DNA from: Diplosphaera chodatii
Taxonomy: Eukaryota > Chlorophyta > Trebouxiophyceae > Prasiolales > Stichococcaceae
Length of the DNA: 64,000 bases
Direction: 5' to 3'
Assembly (NCBI GenBank): GCA_032358165.1
Contig: JAALGY010000030.1
Location: 992,001 to 1,056,000 of the forward strand
The translations under genes and the position numbers were made by a program. How positions within the stretch are numbered: the stretch's first letter is position 1; every line of letters starts with the position of its first letter. A model generated the notes under the pieces. It was not told the origin of the DNA and did no database searches. It saw only the letters and a program-made list of their open reading frames with translations. Positions 1 through 12,151 of this stretch are shown here, one piece after another.

Positions 1-3000
1 CCAGCAACCTCAGGTCCGTGCTCATCCTGGCACACCTGCGATCTGCGGATACACCTCCTTGCAGCCAGGATAACAGAGACGGGCATGCTGATGCAGGCTG
101 GACGAGAGCCATTTGACGGGCGAGGCAGATGACGTTCTGAAAGACACGGAGACGGCGCCGGTGTTGTTCTCTGGGTCCCGCGTGCTGGAGGGCATGGGCC
201 GCTGCATCGTCATTGCCGTTGGCCCAAACTCGGCGCAGGGCCAGATCTCGGGCATGGTGGCCGGCGTGGAGTCCAGCGGTGACGAGCTCAGGTCAGCCAT
301 TGCCCAGGACCACGCTCTGCCGCGCCCCTGCCGCATGGCAAGGGGCTCATGTGACCAGCGTGCAGTGCAAATGGACACCTGCTCCTGCTGGTGCAGGCAG
401 CAGACGCAGCTCCAGAAGAAGCTGGAGGTCCTTGCAGCTCAGATTGGGTATGTGGGCTTGGGTGCGGCGGGCCTCAGCCTGGCGGGCATGGCGGTGCCCT
501 TCACCTACAACACATTCTTTGTGCAGCAGCAGCCCTGGCAGTGGGCCTTCCTCACCGACTATCTGCACATGCTGGTGCAGGCCATCACCATCCTGGTGAG
601 GGGTCAGTTGACGGTGGCGCCCTAGGATGGCCAATGTGACTTTGCTGTCCTTCACAGTCTGCTGACGAGGTATCCCACTCACTGGCTCCATCCTGCAGGT
701 GGTGGCCGTGCCAGAGGGGCTGCCGCTGGCGGTGACCATCGCACTGGCCTTCAGCGTCAAGCGCATGCTGGCAGACAACAACCTGGTCCGGCACCTGTCA
801 GCCGCAGAGACCATGGGCTGCGCCACCACAATCTGCACCGACAAAACAGGTGTGCTACAGCCAGAGGGTCGTCACAGGTGAACAACAGTACGACACAGGC
901 ATGGGTACAGCGACGCCTGGGCTTGACGTCCACATCACCTGGTGCAGGCACGCTCACGCAGAATGAGATGGTGGTGGTGCGCATGTGGCTTGCCGGGCAG
1001 GAGTTTGACAACCTGCAGTACCTGACCAGCAGTGGCATCAGCAGCAGCATTGATGGCAGGGACCCACTGGACCTGGACCCGCGCCTGCACACCCTGTTGA
1101 TCAACAGCCTGGCACTCAACACCACCGCAAGTGTGGAGGCCACCCCCGGCAAGTCAGGTGTGTGCATCTGGGAGGCAACGATGTCATGCATCCTGTTGTA
1201 GAGCTACAGCTGTGTGTCCTGCACAGAGCGGGTGGTCTTTGCTGCTGACTGCATGCTCTGTTTGATCTGCAGATGTGGTGAAAGTGGGCAACCGCACAGA
1301 GTGCGCGCTGCTGCAGCTGTGCAGCGGGCTGGGCGGCAGCTACGCAAGGCTGCGGTCGTCGCACGAGCTCGTCAGGAGATACCCATTCTCTTCGGACCGC
1401 AAGCGCATGTCCAGCCTCACCTACAACCCTGGCGAGAGGTGGGTCACCTGCTGCTGATCCAGAAGGGCTGTACAATCCCCATAGACCCATTCATGTAACC
1501 GAAGCGCCTGTTGCAACGATGTGACCTCAACGCTCGATCTGCACCACCTTTACACTTTCATTGGTTGCAGCCTGGATGGGCTCATGTGCGCGCGACTGTT
1601 CGTGAAGGGCGCCGCAGAGATGGTGCTAGACCTGTGCACGCAGCAGGTGCTCACATACTCTGCTGCTGATCGGACTCTGCCACACCTCTCCAGCTTGCTG
1701 CTGTCTGCGATTGCTGTCACCAGACACACAGCTGGTTTGCAGACCAAGTTCCCAACTGTCGCCTCCAGGTGGGGCCAGACAGCGGGGTGATGCTCATGGA
1801 CGATGTGGACAAGCAAGCGCTGCTGGATGAAGCGCGGCACTCTGGCCTGAGGTGCTGACACATCTTTGCTCACATGAGGACCTTGCAGGGATGCAACTTC
1901 AGGTGTTGCATCCCTTTCAGTGTGGTTTGCATATAACAAGACCTGTCCTGAGGGCAGTGCCCAACCATGCAGGATGCTGGCGATCGCATATCGGGACGTG
2001 TTCCTACCATTCCAGACAGATGCAAACCGGGACGAGTTCAGCGCCGCGCAGCTGGAGCGCGAGCTCACGCTCGTGGCCCTGGTCGGCATCGAGGACCCGC
2101 TCAGAGAGGAGGTGCCCGCCGCCATCGAGGCGTGCCACCGTGCCGGCATCTCTGTCCGCATGCTGACCGGTGCGGCAGCTGCAGTCTGACTGCTGCTGGG
2201 ATCTGCGTTCAGGCCACCTAGCAAAGCTGCCAGGATGCTGCAAGCATGCTGCTTCCCCGTGTCCAGGTGATGTACCTGTGTGCATGTTGAATGTCCGCAC
2301 TTGTTCAATATGCAGGTGATAACTCGACGACCGGCTGCTCGATCGCACAGCAGAGTGGCATCCTGCCAGACGGCTGCGAGCAGCTCATTGCAGCAGATCA
2401 TTCGGACGTTTTGGCAGAGCTGCGGTCCCTCGGCCCGCCGCCCAGTGTGGATGCCAGCATGGACAGCGCAGCGCCTGCGGGCGCCAGCACCAGCCAGCCG
2501 TCAGTTGGTGAGTGTGCCGTTGCTGAACTGCATGATTCTGACTGGCGGCGTAGCTGTGCCTGATTCGCTCAACAAGCTGTGTTTTCTGACTGCACCAGCA
2601 TCCAACACGGCACCTTGCAACTCGGTGTGCAGTATGTCAATGGCCATGTGCAGGCAGCCGAAGAGTGGGCAACTACAGCGGGGAGAAGTACCTGGTGATG
2701 GATGGCCCCGACTTCAGGCGCGCGGTGCTTGATGGCGATGGCAAGATCCGGCAGGATGTATTTGACCTGGTCTGGAGCCGCCTGCGGGTGCTGGCAAGGT
2801 GTTCGCCCGCAGACAAGTACACCATCGTTCAGGGTACGCTGTTCTTATTGGACACCAACAGCATGCATCAAGCCTGGCACCGAATTGCGGAACCACACGG
2901 GCATCAGTGATCACTTCTGCATGCAAGTTGACACCTCTGCTTACTTGCTTTGCCCGCAGGGCTGCAGAACAACCCGAACGAGGTGGTGGCGGTCACTGGT

Positions 3001-4550
3001 GATGGCACCAATGATGCCCCCGCGCTGCGCCTGGCTGACGTCGGCTTTGCTATGAACGATGGTGGGCCTGTTGTGACCCAAATGGCACGAGCGCTGTCAA
3101 GCTGCTCAACGGCGGTGGAGTGCAGTAGAGCCTGCTTCACTGAAGCCCATCGACGGTTGCTGACACCATGCTGCCGCCTAATCTCGATGCAGGCACTTCA
3201 ATTGCAAAGGACGCATCCGACATCTTGCTGATGGACAACAACTTTGCATCCATTGTGAGCGCCGTGAAGTGGGGCCGCAACGTGTACGCCGGCATCGCCC
3301 GCTTCCTACAGGTGCCCAAAGGCATCAGCGCCCATCTGTCCTGGATATGCTGACGAGTGGGGCCCAGCACCAGAGACCGGACGAAGACACTGTGGAGTGT
3401 TCATTCAATGCAGTTCCAGCTCACAATCAACGGCGTGGCAATTGCGACAGCTGTGGGCGGCGCCCTCGCCCTCCAGGTACCCAGCAGATGCTTGCAGGTT
3501 TTACGGTTGGCAGCTGGCCCAACAACTGATTTGGCAGCAAACATCTGGCGCCGCATGGACATGCGTGTGTGCTCTGCACAACACAGGAAAGCCCGCTGAC
3601 AGCGGTGCAAATGCTGTGGGTCAACCTCATCATGGACAGCCTCGCATCGCTGAGCCTGGCCACCGACTCACCCACAGACGACCTGCTGGACCTCAAGCCC
3701 TACCGCAGTGCGTGCCTGGGCCACTCATTGATGCACTGCCAGTCGCGGCATCGAAGTCAATGAGCCCTGCCAGACTTCATTTACATCTGGCATGTGAGGC
3801 ACCCTTTCGCTGAACCCGCCTTCGCCTGTCACCAGGCGACGAGCCGCTGATCTCGGGTCTGCTGTGGCGGAACATCATTGGGCAGGGTGCCTTCCAGCTG
3901 GGCCTCATGTACGCCCTTGTCACGCGCGGCGATGTGATGTTCGGCGTGCCGTCGCACGCCTCAGTGGACGGCCCCTCCGTGCACTACACCATCGTCTTCA
4001 ACGTCTTTGTGCTGCTGCAACTGTTCAACCAGGTGCAGCTGGACAGCGAGGCTTCCAGCACTCAAGTGCATGCTCGTCCTTGGGAATACATGCCAAGCTG
4101 TGGCCTCTGTGATGCTTGCTTGCCAAAATCTGCGTCTCTTCCCCTTTATGTCACTGCAAGCTCTTCTGGGACTGCAGGTTAATGCGCGCAAGATCTACGG
4201 CGAGCCAAATGTGCTGCAGGGCCTGGGTGACAACATGCTGTTTGTTTATATCTTGGGCGGCGAAGTGGCTTTGCAGGTGGGTCTGTGCTTGCTACTGCTG
4301 CCCTGCCCTGCCCTGCCCTGTTCCGTTCAATCATCTGGCCACCGTTGCTGACCTTGCGGACGGGCGCAGCTTCACCTGCATCTGTATACCGCAGGCACTG
4401 ATCGTCCAGTTCGGTGGAGATGCATTTGGCACACAGCCACTGACGTTGCAGCAATGGGCTGCATGCATCGGATTTGGTGCCCTAGGTCTGCTAGTGCGCC
4501 GCGGCCTGCTGCTGGTACAGCCCACAGGCCAAGGGTCGGGTGGCAGGTAG
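1..4550 (+). CDS. P-type Ca2+-transporting ATPase (plasma-membrane/IIB type), 5' end missing
   Basis: Pumps Ca2+ out of the cytosol with ATP through a phospho-aspartate intermediate. At least 16 exons are visible. The readable part starts in the actuator domain (about 113-290) and continues through [15 protein letters not shown] of M4 (about 705-755). The phosphorylation motif CTDKTGT follows, with its Asp codon at 840-842 and the motif split by an intron beginning at 850. FVKGAAE (about 1600) and MLTGDN lie in the nucleotide-binding domain, [10 protein letters not shown] at about 2990 is the hinge, and [14 protein letters not shown] at about 3610 is M6. The C-terminal helix is [16 protein letters not shown], with a stop at 4548-4550. 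M4 and M6 residues match Ca2+ rather than H+ or Na+/K+ pumps. The C-tail after the last helix is short and shows no long calmodulin-binding region; many plant pumps carry that region at the missing N-terminus instead. A Pro/Ser/Ala-rich insert sits near 2430-2505. Family call is firm; plasma membrane versus internal membrane is not decided. Confidence 0.92.
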
Positions 4551-4954
4551 CATTGCAAAAGGCGAGACGAGCGCTGCATACCCTTGACGTGCGGTGTCCC
4601 CCATCCCTTGGCAGCCGTAGCGGGCGACTTGCCATCTAGTTGGGCATTTCCTCTTACCTTCCTCGGAACACTCGGCCATTAGGGTCTAGCCCCAGAGTAG
4701 ACAACACCACCTGCAGCATAAGCTAGCACTGTTTCTGTCTGTTGCTCTGTTCATGTGTGCCTGTTCAGGTGGGACGTACTATCGGATCAAACATGTGGCC
4801 TGCGCTCGCCGAGAAGTTCATTCTTGAACCTGTTGATGTGGCCTCAGCTGTATGTAATGGCTGACCTGGTATCCTGTCTCTCTTCACAGCACATGCCGCC
4901 GCAAGGCCCACAGCCCAGACAGGGGGCCCAAGCTCAAATTTTGAAAGTCGTCAC

Positions 4955-7073
4955 TTGTCTGTCCTCAGGTCTCCACAGGCCAAACTTGCCCCAGGTTCCG
5001 ACCAGCCGCTCGGCGCCTGGAGCCGCCCCATCGCGGCGCGCATCGCCCACAGCAGTTTCAACTTGCTTGCTGACCAGGCGCTGAGCGGGAAGAGTGTGGC
5101 CGGGCATCTTCGAACGACTTGTCCGGCAGCACGGAGTGTTGTCCGACAGTCGAAGGCCAGCCATCACCGCTCAGACCATCGTTCAGGAAGGTGAGGTCAG
5201 CTGCAACAACTGTCCTGCATGCCGCTACGGGACGATGGGATCCCAGAATATGCCCCCGTGGCGGTCGACAAATATCAGATTGTTCGACACAGCCCAGTGT
5301 CTAGGCGCTAGCGAGCGCACATGCCACCACGTCTTACCCTGGATCGCTGCCTTGCGCATGGCAGCGCCTTCCAAAGGTCGCGTGACACCCCGCAGAGCTC
5401 GATGCGGAATCAGCAGTGTGTGGATCACTGCAGCAAGGGGTGCTGGGTGTGCTTGCAGGGAGGGTGTCGGGCAGCTCCTGCCGCCATGCTGCTGGCAACG
5501 CCGGCCGAGGAGGTCGCTGGGCAGCAGCCGGCGAAGGCGTACGACATGTACTCCCTGGCGCTCATGCGCCCTCTGGCAGAGCTGGGGGCATTCGCATCAG
5601 CCTACCCATCGCAGCTGCAGCCGGCTCGGAAGGGTGACTCTGCCCGCCGCTCCATGATGGTCGCTTTTGACCTGCACGACGGTGGCCCGTACTCCGTGTT
5701 GCATTTCGGATACGAACCGCCATTCACATCATGCACCCGGCCAAGTCCCTCATCTAGCGGCACAGCAAGGACCCTGCACTGGTGCATTGCAGCCGCCGCC
5801 GACCAGCCCGTGGACGCGGACGGCGATGATGAGGAGCCAGACGAGGAGGACATCGCAGAGGGGGACGAGGAGGATGCAGCCGCTGAGGCGGAGGACGATG
5901 AGGTGAGGTCGCCGCTGTGTTGCCGCCGTCCTGCAGATTGCCATGCAGATGAAGGATGCACAGCTTGTCGTGGTCCGTGCCTGCTGCTGCCGCTCACGCT
6001 ATGCATTGTGCACGTGCCACAGCCAACGCAGGAGCAACATCGTTGGAGTCAAGCGACCTGCTGACAGCGCAACTGAGTCCTGCTACAGTTGTCCAGTCCT
6101 GCCATGCGCAGGGGGACGATGACGACGAGGACGGCGACGGGGAGGAGTACCAGGAGGCCGGCACCGGCGGCGATGGCGGTGACGACGGCGAGGGGGAGGA
6201 TGACGACGCCGGCGAGGTGCGAGCTGCGGCTTCCAGCAGCTGATGCAAGGCTGGTTGCACGTACATGCAGCGATTTCCAGAGGCGCGGCATGCAGCGGTC
6301 AATGCCACATCAGCAGAGCAGATTGGGCGTTCAGTCCGGCTTGAGCGCATGCTTCATGTCGATTCGGATCTGCAGCTGAGGGCTGAAAGCCACCGTGCCC
6401 TCCCGCAGTTTGGCGAGGAGGAGGATGACGAGGATGAAGAGGACGCCGAGGAGCCTGGCACCAGGTAGGGCTTTGGGCCTCGATGCATTCACAGCACTAC
6501 CAGCACGGTACGCTGTCTGTGCTGTGTGTACGGAAGTGCGTGCACGCTGGTCTGCAGCATCTGCGATGCTATTGATGCCAATGCCACCTACCTATGTCGA
6601 TGCAGGTATCTCAGCAGTGATGCGCCGCCGCTGGAGGATGATGAGGAGGTGCGCAGTGGCTGCCTGCAGAAGGCTCATATCTGCATTCACAGCATGGCAA
6701 AGGTGTCACACGGGTGTACCCCAGGCTGCAGCACAGTAGGCTGCTCAAGAACAGCTCTGTGGGGTTGCTGCAGGACTACGAGGAGAACGAGGAGGAGGCA
6801 GCTGATGATGACGACGAGTTCGAGGGGGATGAGGAGGATGACGACGACGAGGACTTCGAGCAGCGTGAGTCGCGTCTCAGCGCTTTATTTACTAACGCAT
6901 CCTCTTGTCAGCTGGCACACGTGCGAGCCACGGCGTGTGGACAACGTACAATTTTCGACACCTGACCCCGACACCTGACCCTGAATGCCGCTCAATCATT
7001 GTGCAGCCGCCAAGCGGCCGAGGCGGGCCGCAGCGGCGGAGGAGGAGGAGGATGACGAGGAGGACGACGAGTG
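4955..7073 (+). CDS. Acidic nuclear-type protein of unknown function (start uncertain)
   Basis: No family recognised. The 3' half is a series of short exons, each nearly pure Asp/Glu and each bounded by GT-AG introns: about 5806-5903, 6109-6216, 6409-6465, 6606-6647, 6773-6866 and 7007-7073. The last encodes a basic KRPRR patch (a possible nuclear localisation signal) followed by a Glu/Asp run and the stop at 7071-7073. The upstream exon near 5480-5715 has normal composition (KAYDMYSLALMRPLAEL). Two further coding-like stretches at about 4980-5090 (FNLLADQAL) and 5093-5190 (GIFERLVRQHGVL) probably belong to the same gene, but the joins and the start codon were not resolved. An acidic tail next to a basic patch is typical of histone chaperones, nucleolar factors and chromatin remodellers; function here is inference only. 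It could also be two genes. The neighbouring gene on the right is convergent. Confidence 0.5.
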
Positions 7074-7480
7074 AGGCGTCCTGCGGCTGCTGCTGGGCGC
7101 ACGGGGCACTGCAGGACCGAAGGCGCCTGTGCAGCGCACGCGGGTCCAGCTGTAGACGGCGACTGCTGCTCCAGCCTTTTGTGAACACCGCTTGCTGCTG
7201 GCCGTGAACACCTCTGGTTTAAGCTCATGCTCTGAGCACGACCCTCGGAATTTGCAGAAGCGTTGACATACTGCATCCTGCGGTGTGGATGTTGCTGAAC
7301 AGTAGTGAAAATGGACGAGACATGACATCCACCGTGGTGTGTAGTCGCGCATGGTTGCAGACGCCTGCCCAGACTATGGCACACACGACACTGAAACGCA
7401 TCACTCCAAGGTATGAAACCTCTGCAAGACTCGTAGCAGATGCTGCACTAGCTCGGGCAAGACGTTGAGGATGGCTGGCA

Positions 7481-9455
7481 TCAGTTCTCAATCACAAACT
7501 TTGCTGCCAGCACCACCACAGCCCAGAAGGCTGCGAGCTTGCCCAGGTTGAGCACGCCGTCCCGCAGGTTGTTGGCCAGCGAGGTAGCTGTCTTCCGGCC
7601 AAAGTACAGCAGCGCCACAATGGCCGCCGCTGCAAGCACAGCCTGCGGAGCCAGCATAAGCAGCACATGAGTTGACGCTGCTACAGCAGTTGCGCTATGG
7701 CACATCATATTCCTCGCACTGCTGGCGCAAGCAGGTCGCCTGTGCTGCAGGCGGAATCTCGCAGGACGATCCCACCTCGATGGCCAGCTTGGTGTTGGGG
7801 TCGAGACCAGCCAGCAGCGTCGACCTCTGCGTGCTGACTGTCCCTGCCGCGCCTGACAGGTTTGCCTTCTCCGCCGTCTCATAAATCTCCTCTCCCACCT
7901 GGCATCATAGCTGGAGCTTAATACCCCGTTCAGGCCTCGCACGCCGCATAGCTACGCAGATATTGCAACCACATGCCATGAGGTCGTCGTCAGCCCTCAG
8001 CCCACCTCCTCAACATTGGTCAGGAACAGGGCACCAGCGGTGCCAAAAACAGCCACGATCAGGGCAAACACCAGAGGTGACGACTGCTTGCGGCCTGCAG
8101 TGTACACGCAAGACACGTGGGCATCCTGCGGTGTGCCTTCCAACGAAATCATCTGCAGCACCAATCCTCAAAGGCTAGCCAGCAGACAGCAGCACACACA
8201 GCCCCACCCTTCTCGGCGATCTCCACCTCGCCCTTCTCCACATACGCCTGCACACCGCGCTCGCCCCCGGCAAACCCGCCGACAACGCCCGCTGCAAGAG
8301 CAAGTTGGTGATCAGGGCTGGTGCTTTGCTTCATTGTCTCGATGCCATAGCTAGGAGCTGCACCCATGGTCGAGCTCCCTGCCGGGCATCAGGCGGGTTA
8401 AACTGCAGGGTCTCGGAGCAGCAGCTCACACAAGGGGCCGAGCGACTCGCGGCTGGGGTACTTGCGCTCGTCATCAACCAGGTACTGCGGCGCCGTGTCA
8501 TCCGTGGCACCCTGCAGCGGCGGGAGATGCGTTCCACAGGGCAACACCAATGTGACTTGCAGGCAGATGCGATGACTTGGGCGTTTTAGGCAATCAGGCG
8601 CGCCCGACCTTCTTCATGCCAATGTAGATGGGGTTGGACTTCGCCTCGCCGTCGCCATTGGCAATGCGCCGCGCCTCGACCTTCTTGCCCTTGAAGTCGA
8701 CCTTCATGGGACACATCCAATACCTGAGAACCCCTTGCTGTTTTCGTGTCACCAGCAACAAAGGCAGCACACAGGATGGAGTGAAGGCAGGCCCGTTACC
8801 TTTACGATGCTGGGATCTTTCTCTGCTGCCTTCTCCACTTCCCTCTTCTGAGCGGGCGTCGGCTCCTCGTCAAACTGTGGAAGGGTAGGCGAGCCCGTCA
8901 GGGCAAGTGCAGAACAGCACAATTTGATCAGCACGCTCCTCAGTCAAGGATATCAGACTCGGGTGACTCCTGCTTTCACCTCTGCAATGAAGGCCTGGAG
9001 GCCCTTCTCGCCACCTGAAGGATACACAACAGAAGCTCAGCAGCTGCGCAAGTTGATCGTGTGCGGTGTGTTTGCGCATTGGCAGGGCAGAACCACCGCT
9101 GACCTGCCCAGCCGCCGGTCCAGGCATTGCGTTCAGGGTAGCGACCCTGCTGCTCCTCTGCCTGCTGCTGCTGCTGCTCTGAATCCTCCTCCTGCACCTG
9201 GCGTCAGTGTCAGACCGCTGGGGCAAAGGCGATGGAAGGCACACCACCATCCTCGGGTCTTGTGCACATCAGGATACCACTGTGGGAAAACATGCGTAGT
9301 AGCACCTTTTTGGCAGCCACTGACAACGGTCTGCGAAGCCATGGCTGGCGCCGCTGCAGCGGCGTGGAGGAGAAGGCTAGCCACCGCCGCGCTGCGGGGC
9401 CTGCGTCCGCTGCAGGCCTCGTCAACTGCCTATGAAGACTCTGGGCGGCTTGCAT
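7481..9455 (-). CDS. Unrecognised plastid-targeted membrane protein
   Basis: Read right to left. The ATG at 9453-9455 opens a Met-Gln-Ala-Ala N-terminus rich in Arg, Ala, Ser and Gln, nearly without acidic residues, ending RRPLSVAAKK. This looks like a chloroplast (or mitochondrial) transit peptide. About nine short exons follow. A Gln/Glu-rich stretch leads to NAWTGGWAG, then GEKGLQAFIAEV, FDEEPTPAQKREVEKA, a Lys-rich block with IYIGMKKVG, APQYLVDDERKYPSRE, a Gly-rich GVVGGFAGG block, a hydrophobic segment (LVFALIVAVFGTAGALFL, about 8000-8070), an acidic/polar loop and a second hydrophobic C-terminal region (about 7490-7640) ending KFVIEN. The stop is at 7481-7483. The layout is a soluble N-domain plus at least two membrane helices. 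It looks conserved but matches no family I can name; a thylakoid or envelope location is inferred from the leader alone. Confidence 0.6.
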
Positions 9456-10500
9456 TACGTTGTGGGTGGGTGGTCGCCGCGATCTGCCCCTGAACGTGCT
9501 GCACACACGTTGGTAGTCGGGCCCAACCGTATGCTGCACGTCCGCTGTGGATCTGATGTACACGATGCACTGCCACAGCAACACCCTTGACGATGCTCGC
9601 CTACAAGTCTGCAGGTGTTGGTCCACATGAAAGCGGCAGTATGAGGTGGTGGTTTGATCCTCAGCGACCCGTCAGCATTGCAAATCAATCCGCCCCCGAC
9701 TGAAGACAGATCGCGTTGGTGTGGAGACTGGCCGCCGTGGACAGCAGCTGCGGTGGTTGCCAGCACGCCAACATGCCCACGCATGACAGTGACCGACAAC
9801 GAGCAGCGTGCCGCTCCCGCAGCTAGCAGCATGCCCCCCTACTGGCTGCTTCACACGGCGTGGGCAGACCTGATGTGACTGCTGCACCTGTGAGCAACAT
9901 GTACAAGTGCTCATTATTGCTCGTCATGGCCTGTAAGGCGTGGTTGATTTGCTTGAGGCGCACCAATGTGCAGTGCACACAACGGGCTGCAGGGCATAGG
10001 AGAGCGATGAGGATGTCAAACGAGCTGATGGTCGCAGCTGACGCACCGACCCTAAGGACGACGGTTGGGCAAACCTTTGCTGTAGCACCGCACCCACACT
10101 TAGCAGGCTCCGGCGCTCCGCTAGGCAATATCCACAAGACGTGTGGACTACCATGTCTCAGCGTTCAAAAGGTGACTTGCAGGTGTTCAAACGGAGCGTA
10201 CCAATAAGTTTGCGACCATGTCGCCCTCAAACGGTTTTCCAGGCATGTGCGATAGCATGCAACAGCACATGCGTGGTCCCGTGGTGCGGCCATGTGTTGC
10301 TACCGTACCAGCACGTTGTTTATCCAGCTAGCATGTGATGAGGTGCGTACCAGGCGGTCGCGGTCATGAAATAGTGAAAGGCAGATGTTCAGGGTTTAGG
10401 GGTTTCAAGGCGGTGGGAGTTTCTATCCTCTTCTGTCTTAGATACACACATCACCGTGACCGTCTTGTTGCGCCTTAGCATGTAATTTACATAAAGCGTA

Positions 10501-10806
10501 GTGTCCAGCCCTAGTAATCATAGGGTGCAGCATTCCGAGCTGTTTGAGGACGGCAAGATCACATCAATAGCGGACTTTATGCAGCAGGATGCCGGGCAAC
10601 TGGAAACCTTTTTGCGGGTTGTCATTATCAATGTGCAGAGCTGGAGGAGTGTGCATCCAACCGGGATTGAGTGGCACCATTCTGTCAGCGGGGAGTGAAC
10701 GGTTTCGTACACGACTCCTTGTGCATGTTGCTCTGGATTATTCAGCTAGAGCCAGTGGCTAGGCGGAAGCTGGCCCCCCACCAGTATGTAATCAATGTCA
10801 ATGTCG
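10501..10806 (+). repeat. Dispersed repeat family A, copy 1
   Basis: About 306 bp, matching 12183-12490 in the same orientation at roughly nine bases in ten by eye. It starts at GTCCAGCCCTAGTA and ends at GTATGTAATCAATGTCAATGTC. An open frame in this copy (10501-10698) reads through FMQQDAGQL and ends in a stop within the repeat, so it may be a fragment of a mobile-element protein. No terminal inverted repeats or target-site duplication were seen at the edges. Confidence 0.8.
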
Positions 10807-11520
10807 AAGCGACGTCGTCGGCAGGGACGTAAATGGACTGTGGACGCTATATGGCGAAAAGGTGTCAAGAGAGTGGGCCACAGAAACCATAGGACCATAT
10901 CATGTTAGGAACTCGCGATTGATTCGCATTTGGTAAGCTGCAAGTCCGAAGACCAGCATAGCATGCACGTGCAAAACAATGGGCGTTCGCAGTAGCGAGA
11001 CGCGAGTTTGGCCCCGATGGCTGTGAAGGGCAAACACTAGGCAAGAGCAAGCTCTAGTCTGTGGTCGTATTCTCCCCCCGTTGGCGCGTAAATGCACCAT
11101 CATCGTGGTACTTGGGCAAATCTGCCACCTCGTATCTAAATGCTGCGAAAGTTGTGCCAGTTGCACTTCGGACGTCCACAAGCATCTCCGTGAAGTTTCC
11201 GCGCGATTGGCAAGCCTGGTGCAGCTGTATCATCCGACGGTCGCTCGACGGAGTCGAATGCCATCTTGTTTTGCGTGTCACCCCCCGTCGTTGGAAAACA
11301 CTTTACTTCGCAATTTTTCTAGTTTGACGTAATCCACACCCAAACCTACAACGCCGAGCCGCGCGCCGTCTGCGATGGTTCTGGGCGCGCAAAAAGCCCT
11401 GAGGAGGCCGTGATCGTAAGTGTGGGCTTCTCAGAAACGGGCTACATTTTAGACCAACGCTGCGCTCTGTCAGTGGTTCCGGAAAATATGACATCTCATC
11501 TCGGTCCGGGTAAACACATG

Positions 11521-11553
11521 AGTTTGGCCCCCCCTGTAGGGGGAGGCCAAACT
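11521..11553. repeat. Near-perfect hairpin palindrome
   Basis: The 33-nt segment begins AGTTTGGCC and ends GGCCAAACT, with C-rich and G-rich inner arms, so it folds on itself with one mismatch and a loop of about 4 nt. It lies just beside the AT-rich patch. It could be the end of a small DNA transposon or a transcript-end hairpin. Confidence 0.7.
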
Positions 11554-11559
11554 AACACA

Positions 11560-11720
11560 CGGACCCTTGAAAGTTTGTAAATATTGGGGTTGATTCGATC
11601 ATCAAATGTACCAAAAAAGTCCGAACGAAAAGAACATAAAAATCCGCCAGCAATAACAAACAAACAAAAACAAAACACAGAAAGCAAGCCTGTCACAAAC
11701 CGGGAAAATTCCCCCGCTAG
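11560..11720. other. AT-rich patch
   Basis: A run of A-rich sequence (AACAAACAAACAAAAACAAAA and similar) that stands out from the GC-rich surroundings. A minus-strand open frame here (11496-11795) is hydrophobic but has no recognisable domain and is probably chance. Foreign insertion, organelle-derived DNA or an old element tail are all possible. Confidence 0.5.
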
Positions 11721-12151
11721 AGGCACTAAGTAAAGTAGTAAATCCTCGTCAATAGCTGCTGAAGTCGCGATTGCAGCAGGCTGCTGATTGAGCATGGTAA
11801 ACGGCCCCTCATGCAGCAGCCTGCATGCACATCAACCGCAACGTTGCGCACGCGACACCTGTTGATCTCCACTGCACGCCACCTCTGCTGCATGCATGCT
11901 ATGTGGGCTGCTTTTGCGGTTGAAGCCTCGTGCACAGGTCAGCACAAGTCGCAACCACGACAATACGGCTACGGACGTGGCGCACTGCAACCCTGCTACC
12001 ACCTATCGGCGCTGGCTGGACGCGGAACTGAGCGGTGGGCGGCTGCGCGGCAACTCGCTACGCCATCCTGTACCTCGTCGACGCACATCGGCAGACATCC
12101 AAGTGCTGGGCGGGACGCTACGACGGCTACGGCGTGGTGGATGATGAGGCA

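Noticed and set aside
11496..11795. A hydrophobic minus-strand frame that could be a small membrane protein
   Set aside because: It spans an AT-rich patch and a hairpin, has no conserved motif, no splice context and no partner gene. Hydrophobicity follows from T-rich codons.
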